Shown: positions 1 through 12,500 of the stretch, one piece after another
Position numbering within the stretch: position 1 is the first letter of the stretch
Layout of the letters: each line of letters begins with the position of its first letter
Assembly: GCA_017562135.1 (NCBI GenBank)
Contig: QEYB01001522.1
Location: forward strand, 248,001 to 312,000
Reading direction: 5' to 3'
Length of the DNA: 64,000 nucleotides
Source: Dipylidium caninum
Taxonomy: Eukaryota > Platyhelminthes > Cestoda > Cyclophyllidea > Dipylidiidae
Notes under the pieces: model-generated
The model's database searches: none
The model's input: the letters and a program-made list of their open reading frames with translations, nothing else
Told to the model about the DNA's origin: nothing
Made by a program: the position numbers and the translations under genes

Positions 1-3000
1 AGTGCCAGAAGTTGACACAAATTGAAATTATAAATGGTTTGTGCTTGAATTTAATCTCTCCATCGCCCGATTAAACGGTGATAAACACAGTGCCACGCTA
101 CTTATGTGTTCATCAAGGCAACCTGGCAAAGGTTGCAAGGCTACACCTGTTTTGTTAGGCACTCGCCTCCGAACCCATCATATCCCGTTGTTTCAGACGA
201 TTGGGCGATAGCACAACCGCCTCATCAAGGACAATAAAGTAAGGTCAGTTGTTGCAGAGAGCTCTAAACGAAGATTCTGCAGTCGAATCTGGTGGCGCAC
301 TAAGTGGGGGGCCACTTCTCCTCTGCTTACATTCGCAATTGTCGATTTCTCCGTTAGGTGCTTTACCCGGTATAGACAGAACGCCTTCTTTGGCCACTAG
401 ACATGTGTCGAAAAAACACAAGAACTGAGTAAGCAGTCACAGTTCAGTCAAAATAGCAAAATTCATTACTAAAAGTACTCTTCTCATGCAGATGTATGAA
501 TGTCATTATTTGTTGAGAGCTCCATAGAAGTGTCCCTGAAGGACGTCGTGTTTTAACCTCCTCGAAAGACATCGTATCTACCGAAGCGCGTCGTGCATTC
601 GAAAACAGTGGACAAAAGGAAGCCGAAACAAATAAAATCGCCAAATCTGGAAGCTTCTCTTCAAGAGTCGGCTTTGAATATGTGCTTTTTTCCTGAACTT
701 CGCGTTGAGCCAAATGCGCCTTGAATCAGCGTTGTTGAGCTTGGCGAGCCTCATGAGGTGGTTTCTCCGTTCCTGTGGATTTCATGTCCCACGATCACTG
801 GCAGAGAAATTCATTCCCATAACCATACAATTAACGACTTAAATTCAATTCGGCCGTTGTTCGTGGCCGCTCGTACATTAAAGACAAAAGGGCCAAGTTG
901 TTTGTATGGTTTTGGCATTAAAAAAAACTCCATGTGAGATCGCGTAAAATTGTCATTGGCTGATGCTACCACCACTCTGGAGACCTTCTCTTTTGGAAAT
1001 AGGGGAAAATATGACCCTCCCCAATTCTTACCTACGTGGAGGAATAGGAAAATATTAATAACAAAGTGAGAGAAACAACGAAAAAAAGTGATCGAGGTTT
1101 CGTTGATCATTAAAGTCACCTATTTCAAGTTGGCAGTGCAAAAGTTTGAAGGGTAGGGTGCAATGGGGTCGAATACCATGACAACACCGCCTCTTCACCG
1201 AGGGGTAAAATAAAACAAGGTCTGTTCTGCCTCAACCGATTTCTGCAGATGACCACATCGTGCAGATCAGGAGGTTATATTTATTCCAATGGAGTGAGAT
1301 CTGCATTTCATTCGCGTTTGTCAACCCCTTCCTGTTGTATGGTTTAACACTTATTACATTGATATGCAAGCGATGTTTGGTTAACAAAACGCCTCTTGGC
1401 TGGAACAGTAAAAGATAAAAAAATTAATAATCCCATTAATATTAAAAAACACTCAACTACATAGTACTGCGCGATGAGGTGACGAAAGCCAGGATATTCT
1501 CGATTATTTAGAAGAGACTTCAGACTGTCTCAGCCTGCTATCCCGAATTCACTTCTACTCTGCCTGACCTGTGCCGAATTTTACTTCCAACATTTAATAT
1601 ACTAGCGATGCGAACCTCCGCCGTTTTAACGTATTAAAGAAATGAATCAAGCTGACGACACACACACAACCAAGTCGTTGGTCTTATTGTTTACCGAGGT
1701 GTTTACTATACGTGGCAGAGTAGTAGCTGCCTGACGAGTGTCCATTTGGACTGGAATGTTATAAGGTGTTTCCACTTACAACAAACCTTTTATGACACAG
1801 CACCAGAACGCAAACCGAAAACCATTTCCAAGAGAACTATTTTTTAAAAGTAGTGGAGCGAGGCGAGAAATGCACATTTACTCGCATTCGGAAAGTTCTC
1901 ATCAAGACTAAAGGCAGCTAAGAATAAAGAATATTTGCGGTTAGTTTTCAGTAAACGAGTTTTGGTTCACCTCTCCCATTCTGCGGCGACTCGACAGATG
2001 CGGTCGCTCTTACGTCCTCTGAATTCCTTATTTTGCCGCTACGTCCGACATAAAAAAACCCTATTTCATGAACTGGCGGTGGATTCGACGTTCTCATTCT
2101 GCACGGCAAAATCATGCATTTACTAACGCAATATAAGTAGCATATGGCATCACTTATTTCTCGTTAGGTAAAAGGAAAAGCTGTGAGTCTAGGCCCTCAG
2201 TTATGCACTTTTCTGCAGACGCTTCCTGATGAGAACACGATTCGTTGCAGTTTGCGTCGGAGAGAGCGAACTTGTTTTCCAAGTCACGCGTTGCGCATGT
2301 TAACGCGTGAACGCGGTCCGGCGCGCGGCCAGACACAAGCTTGGCCACGTCTCCTCCGCGCCTCGTGCAGGGTGCCAGGCCCCATTTGGGCAGGCTGACC
2401 CAACCACGTGGCAAAATCAAAGCATTACAAAGATATGATTGACTGTTTCAGAAATCGGGGCGTTTCATGCATCTTGAAAAATCGTACATCTGTTCGGAAA
2501 ATCCAACGGCTGATCCTCTTGAGTAGGCATTGAAAATAAATACGGAAGTTTTATAAATTCGTGGCACGATAGTCAAAACAAAGTTAAATGTCGAAATGAA
2601 GTCAACTGGCACTATCATTTCATTCTAGGGGTCCTACATGTAAGTAATTAAAAAAAAAAACTTGTAAGCGTATTTAAGGAGTAATTGGACGGGCATCAGT
2701 GTCCTGTTGCTCGACACACACGACACCTTTCCCATCGGCCCAGGTTTTCGCCCCAAGAGCCCCTCACTTTCCCCATCCGCCGACGAGGAGATTGCGAGGA
2801 CCCGTGAAGGGACAACCCAGACGGAGGTTGGAATGCCCTGTAGTTATAAAATACAACTTTGACACGATGAGGTGATTAGATTTTTACTTGTTTTGCTGTG
2901 TTCGCAATAGGGCTAATAAATGCTCACTCGATGTTCAATTTATTTTTAGGAAAGAAGTGGCACATTTCACACAATGTTGCGTTCTTAAAAGCTTGGACGC

Positions 3001-4240
3001 TTTCAGACTAGATGACCCAAAAGCTAGATTAATTCAACATGTCAAATGAGAGCTCCTCCGAGGGCAAAACGAGCAGCCTACGGCTTGTCCCGTCGCTCAC
3101 TGTCCTCAAGTTCTCCTTCCAAAACGTCCAGTGGTTGAATTTTGGTTAACCAGTACCTCATTTCCATTTGCATCATATCCAAATAAGCAGCAGCAAAGGA
3201 GTTTAAAGTGAGATTTCATATTAAGCATTTACCAATTTCACTCTTCCGATTAGGCGGAGCACTTGTAGTTGAGGGATTCGGCAATATCATTAATAAGAAC
3301 GGAAGCCTTTTCCCGTTGAGAGGTTGGAGTAACTCCAAAGTTGTGAGACACTTGTTAGGGATCTTACGGGTTTGCCCGCGACATTATGGGGGAAGTGAGA
3401 GCGATTTTTTGTGCCTACAAATATATGGGTGAAAGGTGGGAAGAGGAGTGCGCCAAACTCGCCTTTGAATGCGACCTCCGCAAGCGGACTGCGCAAGAAT
3501 GGAGTTTACTGGAGGGAGTTGGCCCCGAAGAGATACCCAAGCCTTTTGTCTTCTGTGCATATATTTTCTCCTCCTCATGCGCAATCTTTTACAAAATGAC
3601 AGAATAAATTCTGGGGAAAAACCCCCTTAAGAAATCGGGAAAGAGGTGCTTTGGCCACAGAATAGCATCGGATGTCAATATTTCACCGGGTTATTCTACA
3701 CATTTCACATATTTCACTTGCAAAATCGTCAATTCCCTCGCGCTAAACGTACATTAAGGTTTTAATGTCAGATCATTCTATCGACTATGAAAAGCAGCCT
3801 TTCAAAAGTTCGTAACCAGAAGGAAGTAACAAATTTCATCACAAAAGCTGGTTAATGCGGGTGTCTTTGAGTGCATGTGGCGCCGTAGTCCAGTCTCGTT
3901 GGAATTTCAGCCAGCGGGTCATGTGTTAAGGCTTCGACGACTCCTTGCGCCTCCTCGTCTTCGACTGTCTTTCTGCTGACAACGGACCGTCCTGCATGAC
4001 GCCAAGGCGTTTTAATAATTTTTGCATGTGAGAAGGCGTGTTCTTGAGTCGAACAGCATCGCCCGTTCGTGAGACCATCATGGACTGAGAAACTGAGGCA
4101 CAGGACATGGGATTGGGTCATTCCACTCCTGTGGTCACTGTAACAACCCCTCGGTAAGAAGTCTATAGGCTTCATGCTGCCTTCAAGGTGAGTTGGTGCA
4201 GTTCGTCCGACGACTTAAAAAGGCTAAATTAGGAGGAAAT

Positions 4241-4266
4241 CGTAAAATCGTAAAATTCGTAAAATT
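4241..4266. repeat. Short tandem repeat, cgtaaaat-type unit
   Basis: Three consecutive copies of an 8-9 base unit (cgtaaaat, then cgtaaaatt twice) are seen directly. It lies in the gene-free left flank and has no visible function. Confidence 0.7.
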
Positions 4267-6026
4267 GACAACCTCCCCGACGTCCGACTCACAACTAAGA
4301 AGTCCTGAGAAACCCTCCATTTTGTAATATCATTATTTTCAAACGTCCAACCTTCATGTTCCAGTGTCTAGTTACCTTTGTTTCGGCGTAGAAACAAGGA
4401 GTTGGCTTTTAGCGTACAGCAAGACCGAGGAGTCAGGCCTCCGTGGGTGATTATTTAGCAGTGAATCGAATGCCAGCATAGCATATGGGGTTTGCAGCCT
4501 CTTCTTCCCACGTCAACTCGTGCCTATTCGCGCCCGAAGCGAAGGGGATTCACCACTATTATGACTATTGTGGTCTCCTGGCGTTATCCTCAAGACTTCT
4601 TACGGATTCCCAAAGGTTCATTAATGTTTGTTGGAAAAGGGGTCGAGCAACAGTTGCCTTTGACTCATTTCTAACGTGGTCTACTATTCCCTAAAAGTGG
4701 GCTTGCGCTTGCCCTCTACCCACATGCCAGTGTTGTCTTAGCGAGGGCGGGCCGTCTGCATGGCGCCGAGTTCCTGCCGAATGGCGTCCGTGTGCTACAC
4801 GTGGCCTCGCAATGCATCTCTGCCAAGACCAGAGAAGAGTGGAACCTTAATTTGAAATAGAGCAGAGTATTTTGGGGAATCCTTTGGATCGCCATTTCGC
4901 AAGTATCCTGGGTTTGAAATACGCTCCCCCCGCTGATTAGACATCAACAGGCAAATAGCCCCACGAAGTAGTTGCCGCTCCTCCAGTTGCTCTGGCATGG
5001 TTCCGACACAAGGTGGGGTTCACAGAGGCCGAGGTACGCATGCTGACGGCGCAGGCACTTCTTTGTCCCGGCATTACGAGTCCAAGTGGATGCTGTGCGC
5101 GGCGTCCGGTCCCGTGCTCGATGATGAGGGGGGAGGGGGGGGGAAGGGAAAGTCCCCTTCATTTGCACTGACCACTTCAGCCATTTACACACTAATGGCA
5201 GCCCAGCAAAGTGCTGGCCGAGCGCATGAGAACCGTAGCAAAAAAGAGCGATATTTTAAATTGCGAACAGTCTGTGCAATAATAATTGGAGGTCACATTC
5301 CACAAAGACTGCGGTACACAGTATTGACGTCAAGAGTTTGAGTAATGCGAGTGCTCTGTGGCATATAATTCACAAAGAATCAAATTCGGAAGTGGAGGAG
5401 AGCAAACTGTCACGGCTATAGTACACCCATCAAGACACGTCCACAATTAAACGTGGAATTCGTTAATGTCTTGGAAGTTTTCGATTTTATTATACAGGAG
5501 GGCACATGTATATACCGTCACTATCTCGTGGACTGCTTTGTTCGGAACTGAAAGACCCTTCGTAGGCAGAGATTAGCGCTGAACATCTGAAGTAGTATGC
5601 ATCCTTGTCGACGGTTACCCTTAAATGAAAAAGAAAAAGAAGTTGCAAGGGGGGAGTTTTTGAAAGTCCGTAGTATTTTTGACCTCAATGCCCAAACAAT
5701 AAAATTCTGGTCGGTCGAAGGAATCAGCGTATTAAGAGAAGAATCGTCTAACCGTGTGTGGAACATTGAAGTGGTCAACGCAGTTTTAGGGGCTACTCGG
5801 CCCGCAGTGGTAGAGACCAGTGGCGATGGCAAAAGACGGACGCGTCCAGTGGACACGTTTGACGAACGAGCTGCATTTCAAGAGAAATTTAAATACGCCT
5901 CACCTTTCATTTACGTGTGAAATATGCACAGAATTATTTTCAATAGTGAGCTGCTGGCGCAATAGCAATGGGGAAAGCTGGCTCCCACGGTATTGCACAA
6001 CTGGTATGGCCTAGAGTAATGCTACA

Positions 6027-6070
6027 AAAATGGCATAGACTCCTTCAAAATGGCATAGACTCCTTCAAAA
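6027..6070. repeat. 20-bp tandem duplication, 2.2 copies
   Basis: The unit tggcatagactccttcaaaa occurs at 6,031-6,050 and again, identically, at 6,051-6,070, with the preceding aaaa extending the match. Perfect identity implies a recent slippage or duplication event. It lies about 220 bases beyond the liprin-alpha stop codon. Confidence 0.9.
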
Positions 6071-6288
6071 AGAAACCTTCATGCTGGAAATGTAAAGCAT
6101 GCTCAAGTTCTGACAGGTACTGCGTCGGGCATATCAGCCACTTCGGTGTTCAGTATGGTTCAGCAGTGACCTGAGACTGATTTCTTGGACTAAGAGCATT
6201 AAAAATTAAATCAACTCCCCAAAATTACAAAGTCTTTCATTGACATCAACTTGCGTGTCATGTATTTGATCTATTGGAGAAGATAATT

Positions 6289-6568
6289 TTAACGAATGTG
6301 GCTTTTTGTGGTGCCGGTGGAAGATGCTCCAGGCCTATTCGTGCTGGAGGAATGAGGTGCTTCGGAGAGTGGTAAACGGGACGGCTCCGTCTTATAAGTC
6401 TGTGAGTCGCCTTCCGGTGCACCCTCGTGCACTGTTGCCTCGTCTCCCCAGGAGCAGTCGTCACCTCTACCATCCGAAGAAAAAGCAGGTTTGTCCAAAT
6501 TGATATAGGACAGGCGCAGATTGCGATATGGCTTGACCAGATTGAAGAGATGATATTCTAGCAACTCC
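6289..6568 (-). CDS. PPFIA: Liprin-alpha terminal exon
   Basis: The exon opens after ccactttcag and completes the split Arg codon of the SAM3 exon, giving [15 protein letters not shown] where vertebrates have QARQLLEREYNNLLALG. It then becomes Ser/Pro/Gly-rich and stops at 6,289 after TKSHIR. The vertebrate C-terminal PDZ ligand (VRTYSC) is not seen here. A possible donor inside the exon (GAT-G|GTAGAGG) could lead to another, unseen tail. Confidence 0.75.
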
Positions 6569-9500
6569 CTGAAAGTGGAATCCAGACGAATACGTCCGTT
6601 AGCGTCGATAGGTACTAATTTCGGCCGCATGAGAAAATGAGGACGACGAGTTTTTCACGGGAGTTAATGTGATATTAAGAATGTCTTAGGCACTTACTGA
6701 ATTATTCCTACCTGTCCTGATGTTTACACGGAATGTCAAATTGAGACAAATGTTGCTGTCGAAAGCACTCATTAATGGCGGTATGGCACCCTCAAGATTA
6801 ACGGTAACGGCCACACGAAGTCTGAAGACAATAAGACTTCTTCCACCTCGCAATGTCTTCAAGCGTATGGGGTCATTTGGGTCCCGCCACCCGATGCGGT
6901 CCGCAGGCCTAACAGACAACCTCCAAGACATCCCACGGTAAACAACAAGGCTCGAAGTAATACACTAGGTGCTCTAGCGAGGTGTTGCGAACTAATTGAG
7001 AAGAATCGTGAATTAACAAAATACTTTGGCATCAGTAAGCTCTAAGAACAGTCGTTATTTAGCCACCACGCGAAAGTTGTTCCGCCGAAAAACACTGTGA
7101 CCGTTGGGAAGTTTTGCCCAGAACATAAAAGAATATGAAGGGAGCGGACCAGTGCTACTCATTATCAGATAGTATGGCGAAGCGGAATATCTCTATCCCC
7201 TCTTATTTAATTACATTGAATTCCGAAATGCGGGAGTCGGCCTCCGAGCGACGTAGGCGGACACAGTGGTAAACTGGAGGGGAAGAGATGAGGTGGGCGG
7301 TTACCTGGCCTCCATGTTAGAATTGGGTATTTGCAGCATCATTGCGAGAGTGGGCGTGTCCATGTCCGCGTCGAGGGCAATCACGGCGCCGTGCAGGCCC
7401 GACTGGTCGAGGCTGGTGGTGGCGCCGACGACACCCAGGGAGGCCAGCCAGTTGGTCACGCGATCATTCGTCCACACCATCAAATCTGGCCGGGAATAAT
7501 GAGCGCTCGAGTTGAGCCATGGTGGGGGGAATGGCCCTACAGCCGGCTGCGGATCTGTGTGCATGCGGCTTAGACCCGGTAACAGAAGCAAGGGACTACG
7601 CGACTTTTCGGGAAAGGCACAATGGAGAAGAGGCAATTAATCAGGCGGCCAAATTAATGGTGTTGATCGCGTTCCTTCTCAGCTCATCACTGATTTTGTA
7701 CACGAGAAATATTGTGAGGTTAGGCTGCAGTGTGTCGGGGTATCCGAGACAGGTGCAGATGTCACAGGGCCGTTTGAAATCATAAATATCTTAATGAAAG
7801 GAAATTTTCGTCATGTCGAAACACGACGTTATCGGCGACAGTACGACAGATGGGGTCACTTTTAATTCGCACCTCTTTTCGCTTATTAACGTTTCATATT
7901 TTAGAAGTTTACAACTTGGATGATAAGGAAAGTTGCACGGGCTCCCTTTGAACGCAATACCGAGCATCTTTCAAGCTAAAGCGTAGGGAAAAGGTAAGAA
8001 GTATTACCAGTATCTTTGTTTAGACAGGAAAATCGGCGTTCTTCGATGGCGTCGAGATCATAGTTGAAGCGCTTAAGCAGGGCGATGCCGCATTGAATGC
8101 TGAGGCGGTGGAAGCCGTCAACCACTTTGAGGTGCACGCGCAGGTCCCGTTTCGTCAGGTGTTCCAACATGCGCCCATCGACGAGGCATTCCATGAACTG
8201 CCGACGGTACTGGCTCAGACCGAGGCTGGCCAACCACACGTTGCCCACCCATTCATGGTTCAGATGTGCCTGTCGGACAACGCAACATCATTTCAAACGC
8301 CACACAAACAAATTGCTTGGTGGACATTATGCGTCAAATGGTGTTTTGAAATAAGCAAGAGACGCAATCAGACGGAAAATTGTCATGCATTTCAGATTGG
8401 AACATACCTATAAGAATCTTTTTACAAACTCGTCAGTGGTGAACGGTTTGCGGTTTACTGAACCTCGACAATTTTAGAGGACGCATGAGATTTACTTCAC
8501 TGCAACAGGACTTTCGAGAAAGAGCAATGCGTCTACGAAACCTTCTACAAATTACATCAACCCTCTAGCAACATGGACTCGTTTTATACGCGTTGGAAAG
8601 TCCCTTGCGATTGACGCGGAGTGGAGAGCGGAGTGAACGCTAACCCGGCTACTGGTACTCCCCACACGAAATGAGTGTAAAGTCTCACCTCCTCGTTATT
8701 GCGTTAGTGGGCATTAGAGTAAAGATGTGCCGCGGAATTCAAATAAATGGTCACATATGCTGTGCTTTCAAACGCAGAAATATGAATGGTTTATAAAAGA
8801 AAGCGAGAATTTTGTGAACAAGTTAGGTGTGCGTTATGCTTTAAATAACAGGCAGTTGGAGGAAACTTGCAGGGGGGAAGCTTATGGACGAGAGCGCTGG
8901 AGCCTTGTTCAGTGTTGAAAGTAGGCTGTTTACACCAGAGACCGAAAAGAGGGGAAGAAAGCAGTAAAGTGGCTACCTGAAGGAGTGGTAGACCGATGGG
9001 TTGGGCGCCCGTGCTCAGAGCGGGGTCGGCGGGGTCGCCGTTGGTGAGGGCAATCATCTCCTGTGTGGCCACCCGCAACTTCAGTCGGTGCAAGGGATTG
9101 CTGATGCCCAATCCGCGCTGTACCTCCTGGTCCGACAGCGAGGCTATCATACCGCCGCAGGTGATGTTCGCCCGACACGCGGCCACATACCACGCCGGCA
9201 TGCCCACCCAGCGCTGAAGGGCAAACCGCATGCAGTGCTGACCCCAAACATCCCCACTGACGCGAACTAACAGTAGTGCGCGGGCTACTGGTCCAACAGG
9301 GTGAGCAGCAAACGGTCAGCATTAATTTTTGAGGACTGCCAAATGGCCTAACCGCGATGACACCAACCTCCCTGCGGTCATACGATTGTGCCAACTGTTC
9401 CTCCAGAAGGTGGAAAGCATAACACTCTTCCTACTTCCCTACAGCAGTGAAAACTAATGGCTTACTACGTCCATTTCAGAAGGGAGTGGTCTCGCATCCC

Positions 9501-12500
9501 AAGCGTCCCGCTCACCTCGTCTCCCCTACCGGCCACAGAAGAAAAATTTGCCACGTAAATACGGCAGTCGAATTTCCACAGAGGGTCATACGACACTGCA
9601 CTAGGGAAATATCTTGCAACTACAGGGCACAAAGGTCAGGGTGTTGGAGATTTTACTTCTAGTATATAAGAGTAGTGACTAAAAATTAGTAGTATAAACG
9701 AATATTTGAAAAAGTCGTACCGTTTTGGATGGAACAGTGATTTACTTATTGGTTTGGAGATAAATGCCAAAATGTGTGAGGAAATTCGTCTTAGCCGTGC
9801 ATAATGCAGCAGAAAAGAGGTGGAAATAAGTAAAATTTATCACCACTTAGGACACAGTCTAATTTGTCCGTGGCGAAAACTTCGTTGATGTGAGATAAGT
9901 ACCTCAAGCCAGGCGACGACCATGGCCGCATTCCACATCGCAAAAGGTATTTTTGTGCGCAGAGCCGTCTCGATTAAATCTTCTCTGAAGCAAAAAGTTA
10001 CAGATAAGGTTGATCCCGTTAATTGAGCATGAAACAAACTCAAAAGCATCGTGTGAATGGCCAAGGTTGACTTAAATTACCCTCTTTGCCCCCGTTTCTC
10101 CATGTGGGCAGAGTGCGACGGGTACTGGCCTTTATTCCTCTCGACATCACAGACCGCATCTCGAGGCAGACTCCTACCTGCAGAGTGGAATAAGCGTCGG
10201 TAGTTGAAGCCGGCGCGCACGGCGCAGACGAAGAGGGGCGCCGTGTTAAAGACAAATAAAAAGTGCGCGGTGAACGCACCCACCCCGCAGTGACCAGCTA
10301 TTTGCCTCTACTCTTACGCTTTACCGTGCTTCTACTTAAAAGAAATTTTGTCTTTTCGTGATGGCAACCATTCATTTTGATTAGATTATAGCAGCGTTCA
10401 GTACTTGGATCTGCATTATCCCATTGTCTTCTGGGAAGTGGTGGCTCGTGTGCGCGATGAATGGGCTGGGAAATAAAGGCTTCTTCTTCCTGCTCCTTCA
10501 CGTTGTGCCGGCCCCCGGGCTGTCGGCGTCCGCGAGTGTCCGTGTCTGTAGCCTGAGCCACGAAGTCGGGAGACGACTGCAACGGTCGTGTGTTCTGATA
10601 CATGTGAGATCCCGATTGGGGCCAGTAAACTTCGTCTGGTTCGTTTGCCGCTCGGGTACCGTCGTGGACACCGCGTCTGAACAACCACGAATTCGGTGAT
10701 GTTAGTGGTTCAGACTCGGGAGCCTCATAAGCTGCTCAGGGGCGATTTGATAAGACGTTAAATAGTTAATTTTACTCCCAATGTCACTTTCCGCACCTTA
10801 TACGGAGAAGGCTTCTCAATCTACCACTGACAGCGGGGTGATTAGATTGTAGTAATGATATTGCTGGTGTGGAGGCGTTGGAGGAGGTGACCATACTAGA
10901 ATGCGCATGACCTCCACAAAAATCGTACAAATTATCATCGTATATCTATTTATAGTTAGATTAAAATAGGTGTATACGATACACGGCCAAGATTGCAGAC
11001 ATTTCCAGAATAATTGGTGAATAATTAAAAAAAACAGGCATTTCATCATCAGCAATAATTTAGTTTTTGTGCCGGTGGACCGACTTAAAAGTCAGCCACG
11101 AGCAGTCATATTTACCACTTATGGAAGTACTCTATAGGAAAACCACGGTGTTCGTTACGAAGGTCTAAATCGTAAAAGTAAGTCTTGATCCACCTTAAGT
11201 CGGCAGGATGATGCGCGATGACAGTCTCCGGGATGTCGGAGGGGTGAGCCGCAGTATCTGGAGGGAATCGGGCAGTCTGTGCCTGTCCGGCCGCATATTC
11301 CCGCTGATCCCCGGCGTGCATTCGCGGTGTGGGCGTCTGCGGGCTGGTCTCATTCGCACTCCGACGCCCGGAGCGTGGTGCGTGCTGAGGCGTCTCGACG
11401 TTATAGCTGTGCTGTGGAGGGGACATGCGGTTGCGTGTGAATACACCGACAGGTTGCCGCTCCAAGAGATCGGTATTCGGCGTAAAGACAACTACCAGCG
11501 CAAACACGTGAGATGAGTGAACAGATCAAATTAGCAATCTCCACAAGATGAATCTCCGAGATACATGCCTCCGGGTGAACGCTTGAGAAAAGCATGGTGA
11601 AAGGGGTGGCAAGTTATTTAACCATTGTGCCCACTATTAAATGGGCCTTTTGGTTAAAAGGAATTCGCCACTTTTGGAAGAAGAGGAGGACATTATTACT
11701 GTGAAATTATGGTTAATGGTAATGTTTGTTTACACGAATGAGCGTGAGTCATATTTTCAACCACAGAAAGTGTTTTCGAGACGTCGGCTGAGGGGGCCGC
11801 AAATAGCCGACCAAAGTGAAGAGGTGATGGGCACAAACACCAAGCCAAGCGAGGACATCCTCACAACCGAACGTATTTGCCCTGTGAGACCAACTTGGCT
11901 CAGTGGCATCCCTCTCACATAACCCAATTAATTCTGTATTTCAGTAATCCCGTCAATCAGTGCTTCCCTCACTGAAGAGGGTTGAATATGACAACTTTGT
12001 CGTGCGTGGGTATGCATGCTCAACTCGCTTGGCGCCCTTTAATGGAAAACCGCCGCCCAAAATGGCAGCGAAGTAGACAATTTTTGTGCAAACTTCGAGA
12101 ACACACAAGTGCTCCGGTTTCTAATCACAGTAGGATAAGACACTCAAAGAACTCGCGACAAAGCTGAGTATGTGCTGAAAAGGAGACAATGATAAATACC
12201 TTCGTTGACAGCTGAAGAGTGGACGAGTGAGCTCGTCGAGGAATGGCTGGCGCCTGAACCGTTCCCATGAGGTCTTCGAAGGCGGTAATCACGTATCCCC
12301 TCTGGGAAGCAAGCATAGTCAAGTAAACATCAAAAACAATTTTATAGCATTGTCAGTGGCATAAGAGACCCTAGCAACAAGGGGGATTAGATGGTCTTAG
12401 GGGGGTTCCAGGACTGTCTTAAGTCCGTTCTATGAATAAGCATGCTTTTCTGTACCAAAAGAGGGTGAAAATCCCGTATTTCGATGCAAGTCAGTTTTGA

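Larger units (their letters stand above)
1..6288. other. Gene-free stretch downstream of liprin-alpha
   Basis: I found no reading frame here with both convincing protein character and splice signals. The longest open frames, about 110 codons on each strand at 5,521-5,920, overlap one another and match no family I recognise. The stretch is the 3' flank of the minus-strand liprin-alpha gene and could hold its long 3' UTR or further 3' exons. A direct repeat at 6,027-6,070 and a short repeat of a cgtaaaat unit at 4,241-4,266 are the only structured elements I noticed. Confidence 0.5.

Noticed and set aside
10160..10283. Frame ending at CTGCAG|GTAGGA before the liprin 9,984 exon
   Set aside because: The donor is excellent, but the frame that fits the next exon has a stop and no usable acceptor. 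It may be a donor of an exon I could not delimit, so I did not call it.
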